Both the position numbers and the translations under genes were made by a program. A DNA stretch of 64,000 nucleotides from Globisporangium splendens (taxonomy: Eukaryota; Oomycota; Peronosporomycetes; Pythiales; Pythiaceae): assembly GCA_006386115.1 (NCBI GenBank), contig VFIW01000018.1, positions 124,001 through 188,000 of the forward strand, read 5' to 3'. The notes under the pieces are model-generated. The model was not told the DNA's origin, made no database searches, and worked only from the letters and a program-made list of their open reading frames with translations. Shown here piece by piece: positions 1-10,477 of the stretch; the first letter of the stretch is position 1, and every line of letters begins with the position of its first letter.

Positions 1-3000
1 CCATATTCACTACATAAAAAAGTCCGTCTCTGCTGCATCGCCGCTGGACTACAGGCCAATCGCACTCCTCAACTCTGATTACAAAATATTCACACGGATA
101 TTTGCAACCAGATTACGAACTGTGCTCCCTTGGCTTATCCATCACATGCAAGCTGGTTTCGTTCCAGGGCGAGCAATCCCGACTACGATCGATGTGTTAT
201 TGGCTGCACAACAGCGGGCCACGAGCGATCCATGTCCAGAGCGATCGCGTTGCTCCTTGATTTTGCTAAAGCCTATGATTCACTCGATCGCAGCTTTCTG
301 GCACAAGCGCTCCAGCATCTTGGATTCCCATTGAAGTTCGTACGCTTAGTGAAGGTGTTACACTCTCAAACCACTTACAAGTTCATTGTCAACGGTTTCC
401 TGTCGAGAAAGTACAACGTAACATCCGGAATTCGTCAAGGATGTCCGCTGGCCCCTCTTCTCTTCATCTTGGCGTTAGAGGTTCTTTATCGGAAAATCGA
501 AGCGAGTGACGAAATACACGGCGTTGAACTCCAGGCAGCAGGATGCGCAACTGAAGTCAGACTTGGAGGATACGCAGACGACACGACCATTTATCTTAGC
601 GATCCCAAGGATATCAATGCCGTGTTTGCAATCCTGGACAAATATGGAGCAGCTTCTGGGCTTCGAGTCAATCGGCACAAATCTGCAGTATTACCGCTGA
701 ACAAGGAATACAGCTCCACCGAAGAGTCAGTCAGTGACATTCATGTGCTACAACGTGAGGAACATTGCCGCTACCTCGGCATCCAAGTCGGACAAACGCC
801 TTCGAATGCAAGTAACTGGTCCAAGTGCATCCAACCTTACGTGTCAGACTTCGACTTGCGCGTCTCAAAACTCACTCTGTCGCCCAACGCGCAGCAATTG
901 CCAGTGCCGTCATCATACCCAAAGTGCTTTACGTGGCCAGGCACTCCTGGCCCTCTACGGCTATTGTCAATCAGCTACACGACCTAGTGAAACAATTTGT
1001 CTGGGGCTCAAGGAATGGTAAGCCTGCGAAACCGTGGATGAAGGAAGAACAAGCTGAACTCAAAAAAATGAATGGAGGCTTGTCGGTGCCCAACATCAGA
1101 ACGGAGCTGATGACGATGAGTGCCACAGCAGTCTCCAAATGGGCAATCACTACCTCTCACATCGATCAGGTCATCGGGGAAACCTTGCTGCACAACACAA
1201 GGGCTTCTTCGACGTACATCACGCCGCTCGATGCAATTCCAAGGCGGCCACCCCAGCTTCGTGATAACATGTGGACAACTGGCGCGGCATTATGCGCGTC
1301 GCTCCATTCTCGACCCTATGAGCCCAGAGAACGTGATAATGTACGTTGGTGTTACGAGCACTTCAAGTCGACAATTGTGCAGACTCAATGGGACGGCGAT
1401 GTGTTCCAGATCGACCTCAGCTCTAAAATGTCTGACAGGCTTCCAGGTATCATCGCTGAAGGACGAAAGCTACGTGGGACATTCTGTGCAGAATGGCTGC
1501 CATACATGACCTCGACTGCAGATGGGTGGCTTCTTGATCCCAACGGCTCCCCTTACAAGCTTGCTCACACATCATTACCAGTTGGAACAGCACAACTGGG
1601 CGACATACTTCGATGGGAGTGGATAAGACCAGGAGTGCTTAACTTCATCCCAACATGTGGAATCTTCGGATTCTCCCGGCCGTCTATTCGAGCGCTCGAG
1701 CGGTTATGTGCTACGTTGGTATCCAACTTCCCACAGCTTCTGTATCGACCACAGCAAACAAATGTGCTTCGGCTGTACAACGGGCAACGTCATTATAACC
1801 ACGAATGGCATCTGCACACCAGTGAAGCAACTCTGACCCACGTCGACACGACCCTAGTCAAAGCTACGCATACAGTTCACTCCGCAACGGACTGTGACGT
1901 CATGGCAACAAGAGACTTGAACGGGCAGAAGGTGTCGTTCCATGCACATCCACGTTTCACAAGAATCGTGCAACTATGGGGTGGCAACGGACGATACAAT
2001 ACGACCAGATCTTTCTATCGGCAACAAGTTGCAGCAACGAGGACACAAATTGGCAAAGATACTCGAGATGCAGCAGTCAACAAAGCTGTCCAAACAGCAG
2101 GATCTCTGTGGCCAGGACTGCAATTAATCCAATGGAGCGAATTACACAACATCCCAGGGATTACAGTTTATACAGCCCAGACTCTTCTCCGGCTGAAAGC
2201 CAACCGACTCTCCATGTGGAACTATGAGAAAGCTGATCTATCCTGCTCGAATCCCGAATGCTCCCAAGTTGTCCAATCTTCTGTTCAACATCTATTCTGG
2301 GAGTGTCCGAAAGCCAAACTCGTGTGGAACTACTTTTATGCGCTATGGACGAAGATCGGAATCACTCCTGGTCACGACCCCGCAATCTGGATCTTCAGTC
2401 TGGATCTACCAGATACTCCAAGGCATGCATGGACCACGATCAAGAGACACATTATCGGACACAAGTTCTCCAATGAACATCTCCAAGATCATCTCTATTC
2501 CGTCGCACACATGCTGTGGCGATATATGAGCGCGTCGCTCATACATGCCATTTGGTGTGCGCATCTGCGACGCATGGATTCGGATCCAATCGAATCGACT
2601 GCTGAGATGGCGATCATGATGACCAGATTAGAGGCAGGAATGCGAAACCTCACACGACTCGCTGAAGCTCAAGCTGGAGACTCTGACGGTCACACGGTTG
2701 CGGCAGTTCTCAAGGCATATGTCGACTGCTTTCTCAGCCAAACCGACGCCATCCCCTTGACTCCAAGTGATACTCGCGGCGTTTACCTGTTGTTTTTCGA
2801 TGGTGGATCACGCGGCAATCCAGGACCAGGAGGGACTGGATCCATTATCGTGCGTGTCCATAAGGACTCGCACACAGCCAGTTTAATTTGGGCCGCGAGC
2901 ATGGCGTATAGCAGGAAGGACACGACCAACAACTTTGCCGAGTACTGGGGTCTCATACACGGACTCCGAGAAGCCCAACGCAGTCACTTCGAACCGTTGT

Positions 3001-3510
3001 ACGTGATTGGAGACAGTGCGCTCATTATCTCCCAACAGCGAATGCATCGGTCCCCTCGACAGCACCGACTGGCACGTTTATACCAGACAAGTCGACGACT
3101 CGCGGATTGCATCGACATCCGAGGATGGTACCATCACTACCGTGCCTTCAACAAGATGGCGGACTCAGCCGCCAACCTAGCCATGGACACCAGAACCTCA
3201 ACGCAGGTCCACTTCCCAACTCAAAGAGCTGCTTTCAACAATCTCACCCAGGATCTTGACAACGACGTCATGCATTGGCTTATGCGAAGTTCGGAAGACC
3301 CAAGGTCATTGGACAACACAAGGCAGCCTCACATAGGACCAAGAGAACATGCCATCCTGGTCAAAGATTATTTAGCATTCAGAAGTGATCTATTGCAATC
3401 CGCGCTATAGACACATTTGCACTCCTAGATGAAATTCGCAATGAAGATTAGTTAGGAGAATGGATATTGTAGGTCACGACGATGAACCTAAATATACCTC
3501 ATCTTATAAA
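1..3510 (+). mobile_element. LINE-type non-LTR retrotransposon, copy 1 (5' end outside window)
   Basis: This is the longest of three related copies in the window. It carries reverse transcriptase, a zf-RVT-like zinc motif and a C-terminal RNase H, in the order expected of a LINE ORF2 with an RNase H domain. The 3' UTR after the stop (3411 to about 3500) is shared with the copies at 10478-12113 and 34037-35752. The element ends near an A-rich TTATAAACAC tail instead of a long poly(A). The 5' end lies beyond the window, so full length and any ORF1 are unknown. The RT part is broken by frameshifts, so this copy is dead as it stands. The clade was not assigned. Confidence 0.93.
2..3410 (+). pseudogene. 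LINE ORF2: reverse transcriptase - zinc motif - RNase H, frameshifted
   Basis: The protein can be followed through three frames. Frame 2 (from base 2) gives the RT fingers with DYRPIALLNSDYK and QAGFVPGR. Frame 1 (from about 230) gives AKAYDSLDR, GIRQGCPLAPLLF and the catalytic YADD. Frame 3 (from about 825-860 to the stop at 3408-3410) gives the rest. Shifts therefore lie at about 210-240 and 820-860. The last frame is an intact 861-codon ORF holding a zf-RVT-like C-x3-C...H-x4-C motif (CSNPEC...HLFWEC, about 2245-2310) and a type I RNase H (FFDGGSRGNPGPGG, then NNFAEY, GDSAL and MADSAAN: the D-E-D-D set is complete). The enzyme would copy element RNA at a nicked target site. Either real decay or assembly indels could explain the shifts. 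Confidence 0.88.
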
Positions 3511-3608
3511 CACAAACACCAAACGAAATATGAGTAAATGCCGAGATTGATGCGACTGACGCGGCTCATCATTTCCCTCGTGTGCGACACTACACCTGAC
3601 GACAAAGT

Positions 3609-5411
3609 ATGGCGGTATCCAGTAGTAGTAGTCCGCATACTGACGAAAATGGTGCCACCACCACTTCGTCTCTTGGGGTCCCAGAGCAAATCCTCGTGCT
3701 GCTTGAATTAAGTCGTGTGGCGATCGCGGATCAGCTGGTCCACGTGCTCAAGTCTTTTCGTGGCGCGCAGCAGCAACAGCTCCTACTTCTGCTTCAAGCG
3801 CTGGCTGCAGAGGGCCACCTCGACCACGTCATCGCGCATTTCGACCGCAAGCTCGACGTGAAGGACGAGATTCTCAAAAGAACCCGAGTTTCTCACACTG
3901 CGGAATGTGGTGAAGGAAGCGCTGATTCACGGAACAACGCTTGAAGAGCTCGTGCTCGTGCTCATGCTCTGTCATTTCCGAGATCCGGTCACGCTGCTCG
4001 AGTTCCTCAAGTTTGTGCACCACCTGAGCAAGTACACACGCTCGACGGTGCTGTTTCGCGTGCTCGCCAAGCACAAGCAGACGCGGTTCCTGTACGAAAT
4101 GTGTCGCGTCCTAGACCTCGACGACGCGCTCTTCGCACTAAAGCGGCTCGATCGACTCTGGCAACGGCGCTCGAACGAGTTGGAGCATGCGCTACAGGAA
4201 CTCGCAGACAACTGTCGCACTGGTGGTGTAGCAAGCGTCAAAGACGAATTCTGCAATGTCATCCTCGGCTTCCGCGAATTGAAGCCAAAAATCGACGGCG
4301 GGGAAACAGCAAAGAGCAGCGACATATTGTGCCTCGCACAGCGCCAACAGCGGATTTACCAGGAGAAGACGCCTCACGGGGAAACGACGATGAAGAAGAC
4401 AACCCACCGACTCTGTTTCTGCGTTCCTCACGTCCAGTGACGCACGCAGCGCTCTCACTGGAGCAATATCTTCGACGAGCTCGATCGCAAGAGATACTGG
4501 CTTCGAACTGGGACGTCAGAATGTCATCTTCGCCAGAGAAACTGAGCACTAGATTGCTTACGGTGCCAGCTTTTGACGACTTTGCTGCGAACGACGTTGA
4601 TGCGTTGGCGCCTCGAACACCGTCACACGATACTGGTCGCAAGAAGGAGGACATTGACGAGCTTCACGTCCCCTTACGCTGTGATCTAGATGTTGTGCTT
4701 GGCAATACAGCGGCAACAGCAAACTCAAACGCGTTTGCTCTGACCGAAACCGTAAGCCTGCCGTCCATTGCTTCGCTTCACAACTCGAGGCGGCGCTACA
4801 GCCATGAGGTGCCTGTGCCCAACATGCTGCAATGCGAACAAACACCCAGCTCCAATGCAACAGCAGAAGCCCGCCACGCCACAGATGATTCCTCACCTCG
4901 AGGGGTCCCTGAAAAGGCAAAACAGCAATCAAGCACCACAACAACCACGCAGCTCCCTCCGCTTGTTATCCATCCTCAAACGTCAACGAATCCAAATCAA
5001 AGCGCTGAAGATGGGGTTCGGCATTTGTCCTCGAGGAGGCTTCCGAGCCCCACAGATTTCAACAGCAGCAGCACCGCGACGACGTCTTCGCTGAACCGAT
5101 CCGAATCGGCGCCGACCACACTCACGAGCAGTTCGTACACTATCCCTGACTCTGACAAGCCCAAGCGATACCGTGGACTGGCACCAGCGCTCGAGACTTT
5201 CTCGAGCGACTTCCACGCTGTTCGCGACCGAGGCGCCAGCATCTTCAAAAAAGAGTGCGCGAAGATCGAGGCGAACGGACCGAGCCGCATCCGCATCGCC
5301 AAGTCCATCGGTGCGCAGTCGCACATCATGGCCGTCCGCGTGCAGCACGCACTCGGGAAGAAGCATCTCGCTGCGACCTCGCTGCTGTCCCCACTGCTGA
5401 GTCCAGATTGA
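3609..5411 (+). CDS. Unrecognised protein, helical N-terminal half, disordered middle; two apparent frameshifts
   Basis: I do not recognise this family. The reading starts at ATG 3609 and ends with TGA at 5409-5411, for about 600 residues in total, but it needs two frame changes. The first is in a run of four A at 3876-3879: removing one A joins DEIL to KEPEFLTLRNVVKEAL perfectly. The second lies at about 4310-4370. The N-terminal 270 residues are Leu-rich and look alpha-helical (PEQILVLLELSRVA, LEFLKFVHHLSKYTRS). The middle is Ser/Thr/Pro-rich and probably disordered. The C-terminus (PKRYRGLAPALETF to LLSPLLSPD) is again ordered and basic. The gene starts about 100 bp after the LINE and converges on the RNase III gene. 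Homopolymer error or a young pseudogene are both possible. Confidence 0.6.
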
Positions 5412-5658
5412 CGCACTTTTGAAAGAGCAAACGCTGTGATCGCCACGGCGACAGTCTCCCGAACGCAAAGCGTGGCGCCTGAGGGCTTTGTGATCGCAAA
5501 AGTCAGCAGAAAGAAGCCACCGCCACCGTTGGGGAACGACTCATGATGCCTCATGATGTGAGAACCTCGAAACCAATTTCAAACTGTTTAGCATGCAGTA
5601 CCTAGACATGGGGACATTCTCATATCTGGACGGCAAATACCGCGGCAGTCATGATTCT

Positions 5659-8037
5659 CTAGCCCGTGGCATCTTCCTCTGTTGTGATTCTTCGTGCGAC
5701 GTTCTTTGCCCACGAGTAATGCACTGGCAGCCGCAGTTGCGTGATACGCGTGCCGTCTCGGGTGTTCTTACTGGACGACACCACGGCATGGAATTGGCAG
5801 ATATCGTGCAATAGCAGACGATAGAAGCTGTCGCGCATCGCGAGCGTCAACGTGCTCGTCGAGACCTCCCATTTCCGAAAGAACTCACCCGAACACGGCT
5901 CGAGATCACCTTGAAACTTGGCGATGCTTGCGCGACAGGCTTCCGTTTGTCGCCGCGCAAACAGGATCACGATCTCCTCCAAGCAGAATAGAAAGCGGCG
6001 ATGCAGGAACCTCGAGAGATTCGCCGCGAGCGTGGGACCACTGCTCTCGTTTGTGGCTTTTACTTTTTGGTTCTTTTTCTTCTTCTTGTGCTTTTCCTCT
6101 CGCTCTTTGTCCTGCGCCATGCGCTTCTCGCGTTCCTGGTCTTTGGCGAGCGTCTCAAACAGATCCTCGACTTCCTCCGAGTCACACTGTCGCAGGAGAA
6201 ACGATGGGTTGCTGCTGCTGTTCGGCGTTACGGGACGTTCGCCACGGAAATGCAGCGCCGCGCACGTCGCGCTGCTCATAAACACTTTGGCTTCTCCAAC
6301 GGAGCGCATGAGCGACACCAGCGGCTCGCGTTCCGGGATACTGCGTTCTCTTCGCGTGACCAGCAGTCCGCCTGGCATGAAAGGATTCGCAACCTTCTTC
6401 TCTGGTGGCTCGTCTACTCGCTGATCAGAGCCCAGGGTTTTGGCTTGCAAGAAGAGACAGATCTCGTTCACGAGCGCGCTGCTGCGTGTCTTGGCAGCAG
6501 CGGACGTGGTCGCGAGCGCACTGTGAAACCCGACAAAGGCGCGCAGAGTATTCGCCCGCAGCCGCTCTTCGACAACGCGCTGCGCTGCTTCATCACTTTC
6601 GTTGTCGTGGCCACCAGTCGTATCGAAAAAGATCGGCTCCGAGGTCACGCCGAGCAAAATACTGCACTGCGCGAGGTTCATAACCGAGAGCACGCGCTGC
6701 CGCTGTCGCGTGAGCAACGCAGGTGTGATCTCGAGCTTGCTCCATTGCAGAGAGGACGCACGGTCCAGATGCGGCTGCGCGAGCGCGAGGCTCACGCGTT
6801 CCGCGAGCACCGTCATCCCGTAGATCTTGAACACCTCAAAGATCTCCTTCGAGAGCCGCAGCACGTGGTGCTCGCCAAGCTGCTGCATCGCACGATGTGT
6901 GTCTTGAAGCAAGGTGGAAGCAAGCCCACTAGAACCATCATTGCCGCCATTCTCTGATATAGAAGCCACGTCCACAAACGCATGGTGGCTTCCACCGCGT
7001 CCACCCTTCGCGCTCTCCTTGCATTCCTCAATGAGATCCGCAAACGATTTCTCCTGCAACTCTTGCTCGCGGCTCGGATCATGCACTGCAGCTTCAAACT
7101 CGTCCTCGAACGAGCCTTCATGGACGACCAACTCCCCGGTTTCCTCGTCGAGTTGCTCTTCCGGTAAACAGGAAAACGGGTTGAATGATACACTCAATGG
7201 ACCCGCCGTGGCTCCGACTTGACGCGCGCGCGCGCGATCGCCGAAGTGCACATAAAGCATTGTCGCGAGCAGCGCATCGAGATGGTTGCGGTACTGGGCA
7301 CACACGCGCGGGTCGTTGCTCTGGCGATCCAAGCGCACCACCAGCTCGCCCACCACGGCTTCCACGACATCCGCCTTCTCCTTCAGCTTCTTCCGAGGGT
7401 CTCGTGAAGCGGCCGCATGCGATTGTTGCTGCTGCGTCTGCCCAGCAAACACGCCGCGGCGAGGATGGCGCCGCTCGTACCCCAGTTTCTCGTACACCTG
7501 CGCTAGATTGCGGTTCGTGACGACCGCCAGCCGCAGATTGCGGAACACACGCGCCGACAGCGGTGCGTGGTGGAACTGCGAGAGCAAGCAGCGACCCACC
7601 AGCTCACCGAGCACCGCATCGCCGATCCACTCGTACACTTCCGCGAACGCGGCGTGCGAGGAGCTTCCGTGTATCGCAGTGGGCGATACGCTCGTCGACG
7701 CCAGAATCGCATGGAAGTCGTCAATGACGTCGAGAAAGCTCGCGCCGCTGAACGGATCGCTGCTCTCCGAGTACGCGCGTCGCCGTTTGCGTCTGCTGAC
7801 GCCGCCTTCTTCGTCAAACTCGTCGTCGTCGCCGTTTGCCTGTCGCCGCTTCTTGGCGCACGCCGCGGCCACTTTCTGCGCTGAGATCGTCGCCTGATGC
7901 GCCGCCGAGCGCTGCGGACGCACCTTTGGAAAATGGGATGTCGCAGATGGCGCCTTGGCGTATTTGAGCTGCTTGCTGCGCACCTTGCGGCTCCATTTCG
8001 AGCGCGTATCCGCCGTCGAAGCGCGTCCGTCGCCCAT
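5659..8037 (-). CDS. Large protein with a single RNase III-like domain
   Basis: This is an intronless ORF of 792 residues from ATG at 8037; the frame is open to 8160, but the extra 41 codons look non-coding. Residues 1-90 are basic, with a likely nuclear signal (SRRKRRR near 82-88). At about 131-145 lies FAEVYEWIGDAVLGEL, which matches the RNase III signature (E...GDAVL). Further on, EKADVVEAVVGELVVRL matches the second acidic motif (D..EA..G). The metal-binding acids thus appear to be present, so double-stranded RNA cleavage is plausible. No helicase, PAZ or obvious dsRNA-binding domain is seen. The C-terminal 400 residues include a Lys/Glu-rich stretch (KEREEKHKKKKK) and are otherwise unrecognised. 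It could be an rRNA-processing enzyme or a divergent organellar RNase III-fold protein. It is transcribed divergently from the sphingomyelinase gene. Confidence 0.75.
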   Translation of the reverse strand: MGDGRASTADTRSKWSRKVRSKQLKYAKAPSATSHFPKVRPQRSAAHQATISAQKVAAACAKKRRQANGDDDEFDEEGGVSRRKRRRAYSESSDPFSGASFLDVIDDFHAILASTSVSPTAIHGSSSHAAFAEVYEWIGDAVLGELVGRCLLSQFHHAPLSARVFRNLRLAVVTNRNLAQVYEKLGYERRHPRRGVFAGQTQQQQSHAAASRDPRKKLKEKADVVEAVVGELVVRLDRQSNDPRVCAQYRNHLDALLATMLYVHFGDRARARQVGATAGPLSVSFNPFSCLPEEQLDEETGELVVHEGSFEDEFEAAVHDPSREQELQEKSFADLIEECKESAKGGRGGSHHAFVDVASISENGGNDGSSGLASTLLQDTHRAMQQLGEHHVLRLSKEIFEVFKIYGMTVLAERVSLALAQPHLDRASSLQWSKLEITPALLTRQRQRVLSVMNLAQCSILLGVTSEPIFFDTTGGHDNESDEAAQRVVEERLRANTLRAFVGFHSALATTSAAAKTRSSALVNEICLFLQAKTLGSDQRVDEPPEKKVANPFMPGGLLVTRRERSIPEREPLVSLMRSVGEAKVFMSSATCAALHFRGERPVTPNSSSNPSFLLRQCDSEEVEDLFETLAKDQEREKRMAQDKEREEKHKKKKKNQKVKATNESSGPTLAANLSRFLHRRFLFCLEEIVILFARRQTEACRASIAKFQGDLEPCSGEFFRKWEVSTSTLTLAMRDSFYRLLLHDICQFHAVVSSSKNTRDGTRITQLRLPVHYSWAKNVARRITTEEDATG

Positions 8038-8356
8038 TTTCAATTTGAAACGTTGAGAAAAAAATGAACGCATCGTAACCCAGTCAGCTGAAGAGCATAA
8101 CCCTTGTCCTCTGAAAATAGGGGAACAGTGGAGCGGATCCGCTGCATTCCATCCAATCATCGATTTGTAACACTTTGATATCCACCAATGAAGAGCCAGT
8201 ATTTGTGGAGCTCACTTGGTGTACGATCGCAGTCCTTTCCCTTTTGTCTTTTTGTGCTGTTCTGCTTGCTCATTGCGTCATTGCGGGGAACGCCACCGCA
8301 CACACGCCAAGCAGAAGCAAACAAGACAACAAGCACAGACACCCCACACAAGCAGC
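8038..8356. promoter_or_regulatory. Short divergent intergenic region (shared promoter)
   Basis: These 319 bp separate the start codons of the RNase III gene (minus) and the sphingomyelinase gene (plus), so the promoters of both must lie here or overlap the genes. A weak initiator-like GCTCATTGCGTCATT occurs near 8267-8281 on the plus strand. It matches the oomycete initiator only in its first half. No other motif stands out. Confidence 0.4.
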
Positions 8357-10075
8357 ATGGGCGTCATGGAAGTGGTGGACCGCATCCGTCGGCGCGTGGC
8401 GCTCGAGATGCTCGACCTGGAGCCCATCGAGGAGCCGCCGGCGCCGCGCACGGACTGGCCGCAGTGGGCTACGGAAGAGGGATCGGACGACGCCAAGGAT
8501 GTCACAATCCGCGTGCTCAGCCTCAACGCATGGGGTACGTTCCTTATATACATGCGACCGCTGTGTGTGTATATCACAGCAATGATATAGTGCTTTGTGT
8601 GGTGTTGCTTGTGACGATGGAGATGTCTGTACTGACGTGTGCGTATTGTTGTTGTGGTCTGTCTCATTTTCTTATCAGGGCTGCCGGTGGCGCCGAAGGT
8701 GACGGAGCGCGCGATTGAGATCGCGAATGCGGTTGAGGGCGAGTACGAGATCGTCGTGCTGCAGGAGATCTGGCACCGCCGCGAACGCAACCTGATCATC
8801 TCGCGCGCCGAGCAGGCGGGCTTCCACTACTACCACTACTTCAACCCTGCGATTGGGTTCCCGGTGCCGCTGGGCCACGATTCGTTTGGAACGGGGCTGC
8901 TCGTGCTCTCCAAGTTCCCGATCGTCGGCGTGCTTTACCACTCGTTCGCACTCAGTGGACGTCCCTACGCGTTGCATGAGGTACGTATTTGCTCTGTTAT
9001 TGCTACTAGTGTTGCCCATTGTTTACGCTCTATATGAGGATGTATTCATTGACGAATGTTTGCTCTTCCATAATGCGCCACTACTACGTAGGCTGACTTT
9101 GTTGCAAACAAGGGCGCTGGACTGCTTCGCGTACAAACCCCCGCGGGTCAGATCGACTTGTACGTGACCCACCTGATTGCAAACTACAACGCGCTTGGTG
9201 CGCCTGGACCAGGCGACTACTATCTGCCGCACCGAACGGGTCAGTCGTACGAACTCGCGCGATTTATCTCGGCTACGAGTCGGAATGACCTGATGATCGT
9301 CTGTGGTGATTTCAATTCGCCGTCGGACAGCATTGAACTGCGCATCCCAAAGGAAATTGTCCAGTTGCGCGATGCGTTCACAGACACAAACAGCGAAGAC
9401 GGGCTCACGTTTGCGACCGAAGACAACAAATATTCGTTCGGAGATCACCCGATGCGCATGGACTACGTGCTCTACAAGATCCAGAAGCAGCAGAAAGGAC
9501 AGCCAGCATGGCAGTTGGTGAGCAGCGATGTGTTCAAGGGCTTTTTCAAGGACGCGCGCGGCGAGCAGACGCCATTGTCAGACCATTTCGGGGTCAAAGC
9601 CGAGTTCGTGTTTGGTCCCAAGCGGCCGCATTCGTGTGAGCAGCTCAATTCGGATGACGGTGAATCCTCTACGGACGTGCGTTCGTGCCTGACGACGACG
9701 TGCACGCACTGCGACGGAGTCGAAGGCACCAAGTACCTGGCGAACTCGTTCCCACATAGCGTGAAAGTGCTGCAAGAGGTGCAACAAGTGATCTTGGAAG
9801 GCCGCGCGCACGCGATCATGCGGCGCTCGGGCCACTTGCGTCGCGCAGGCTTCAGCTTCTTTGTGGTGTTTGCTCTGCTCGTGAGTCGATGGTTCCTCCT
9901 CGTTGAGGGCAACTGGAGCCTGCTCGTGATGGTGCTGCTCACGGTGCAGGGACTCGTCGAGTACATTTTGGCCTTCTTCTTCGTCACGCTCGAGTGCTCC
10001 ACCTTCACGGAGCTAGCCAACCAAGTGCGCTTGCACCTCAACGCGGAACAGTCCAATGCTGTGGTACTGTTGTAA
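8357..10075 (+). CDS. Neutral sphingomyelinase-like phosphodiesterase (EEP fold, two C-terminal TM segments)
   Basis: Three exons are read: 8357-8534, 8679-8980 and 9092-10075. The introns are GTACGT...TATCAG and GTACGT...CGTAG, and the phases agree throughout. The product of about 487 residues has the endonuclease/exonuclease/phosphatase order: LSLNAWGLP (Asn), VVLQEIW (metal-binding Glu), DLYVTHLIANY, CGDFNSPSDS, RMDYVLYK and LSDHFGVKAEF (catalytic Asp-His). The C-terminus has two hydrophobic segments (FSFFVVFALLVSRWFLL, then LLVMVLLTVQGLVEYILAFF), as in SMPD2-type neutral sphingomyelinases. The inferred role is Mg-dependent cleavage of sphingomyelin or an oomycete ceramide-phospholipid at a membrane. 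Two in-frame ATGs (8357, 8366) are possible starts; the first was chosen. Confidence 0.85.
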
Positions 10076-10477
10076 GGGTCTGCAGCACAACAACAGCGTT
10101 CGTGAGCTCAGCGAGGAGATCAAGTAGCTGGCATCCATTTGGCTACGACAAGAGCAACGCGAAGAGCTACGAACGCACATGCTGAGGACTAAGTTGCGGC
10201 AGCATCAATGCAATCCGAGGTTTCATTTTGCTTATTGTTATTTTGTCTATTCTTGCTGACTTTTCGTCATGCTGTCATCTGACTCGATCCTGATGATTGC
10301 GCTGTCATGTCTCGTCTTGACTTCAATAGTCGAATCAACGAACCAATTATTTCTGTTCAGCAAAGACAATTAAGTATACATCAATTGTGACACGTCGTTT
10401 AGGATATATGTCTGTCGGTACTGTAGCAGAAATAGATTGCAGCAGCCTTGATCTGTAACAGCAAGCAACCTCTTTCA
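10076..10477. other. Intergenic, no gene seen
   Basis: About 400 bp lie between the sphingomyelinase stop and the tail of LINE copy 2. The sequence is AT-richer toward the LINE. No ORF or RNA gene is supported. Confidence 0.5.

Noticed and set aside
6001..6957. 318-codon plus-strand ORF opposite the RNase III gene
   Set aside because: Shadow frame with Arg-rich composition; the minus frame is intronless and carries the domain.
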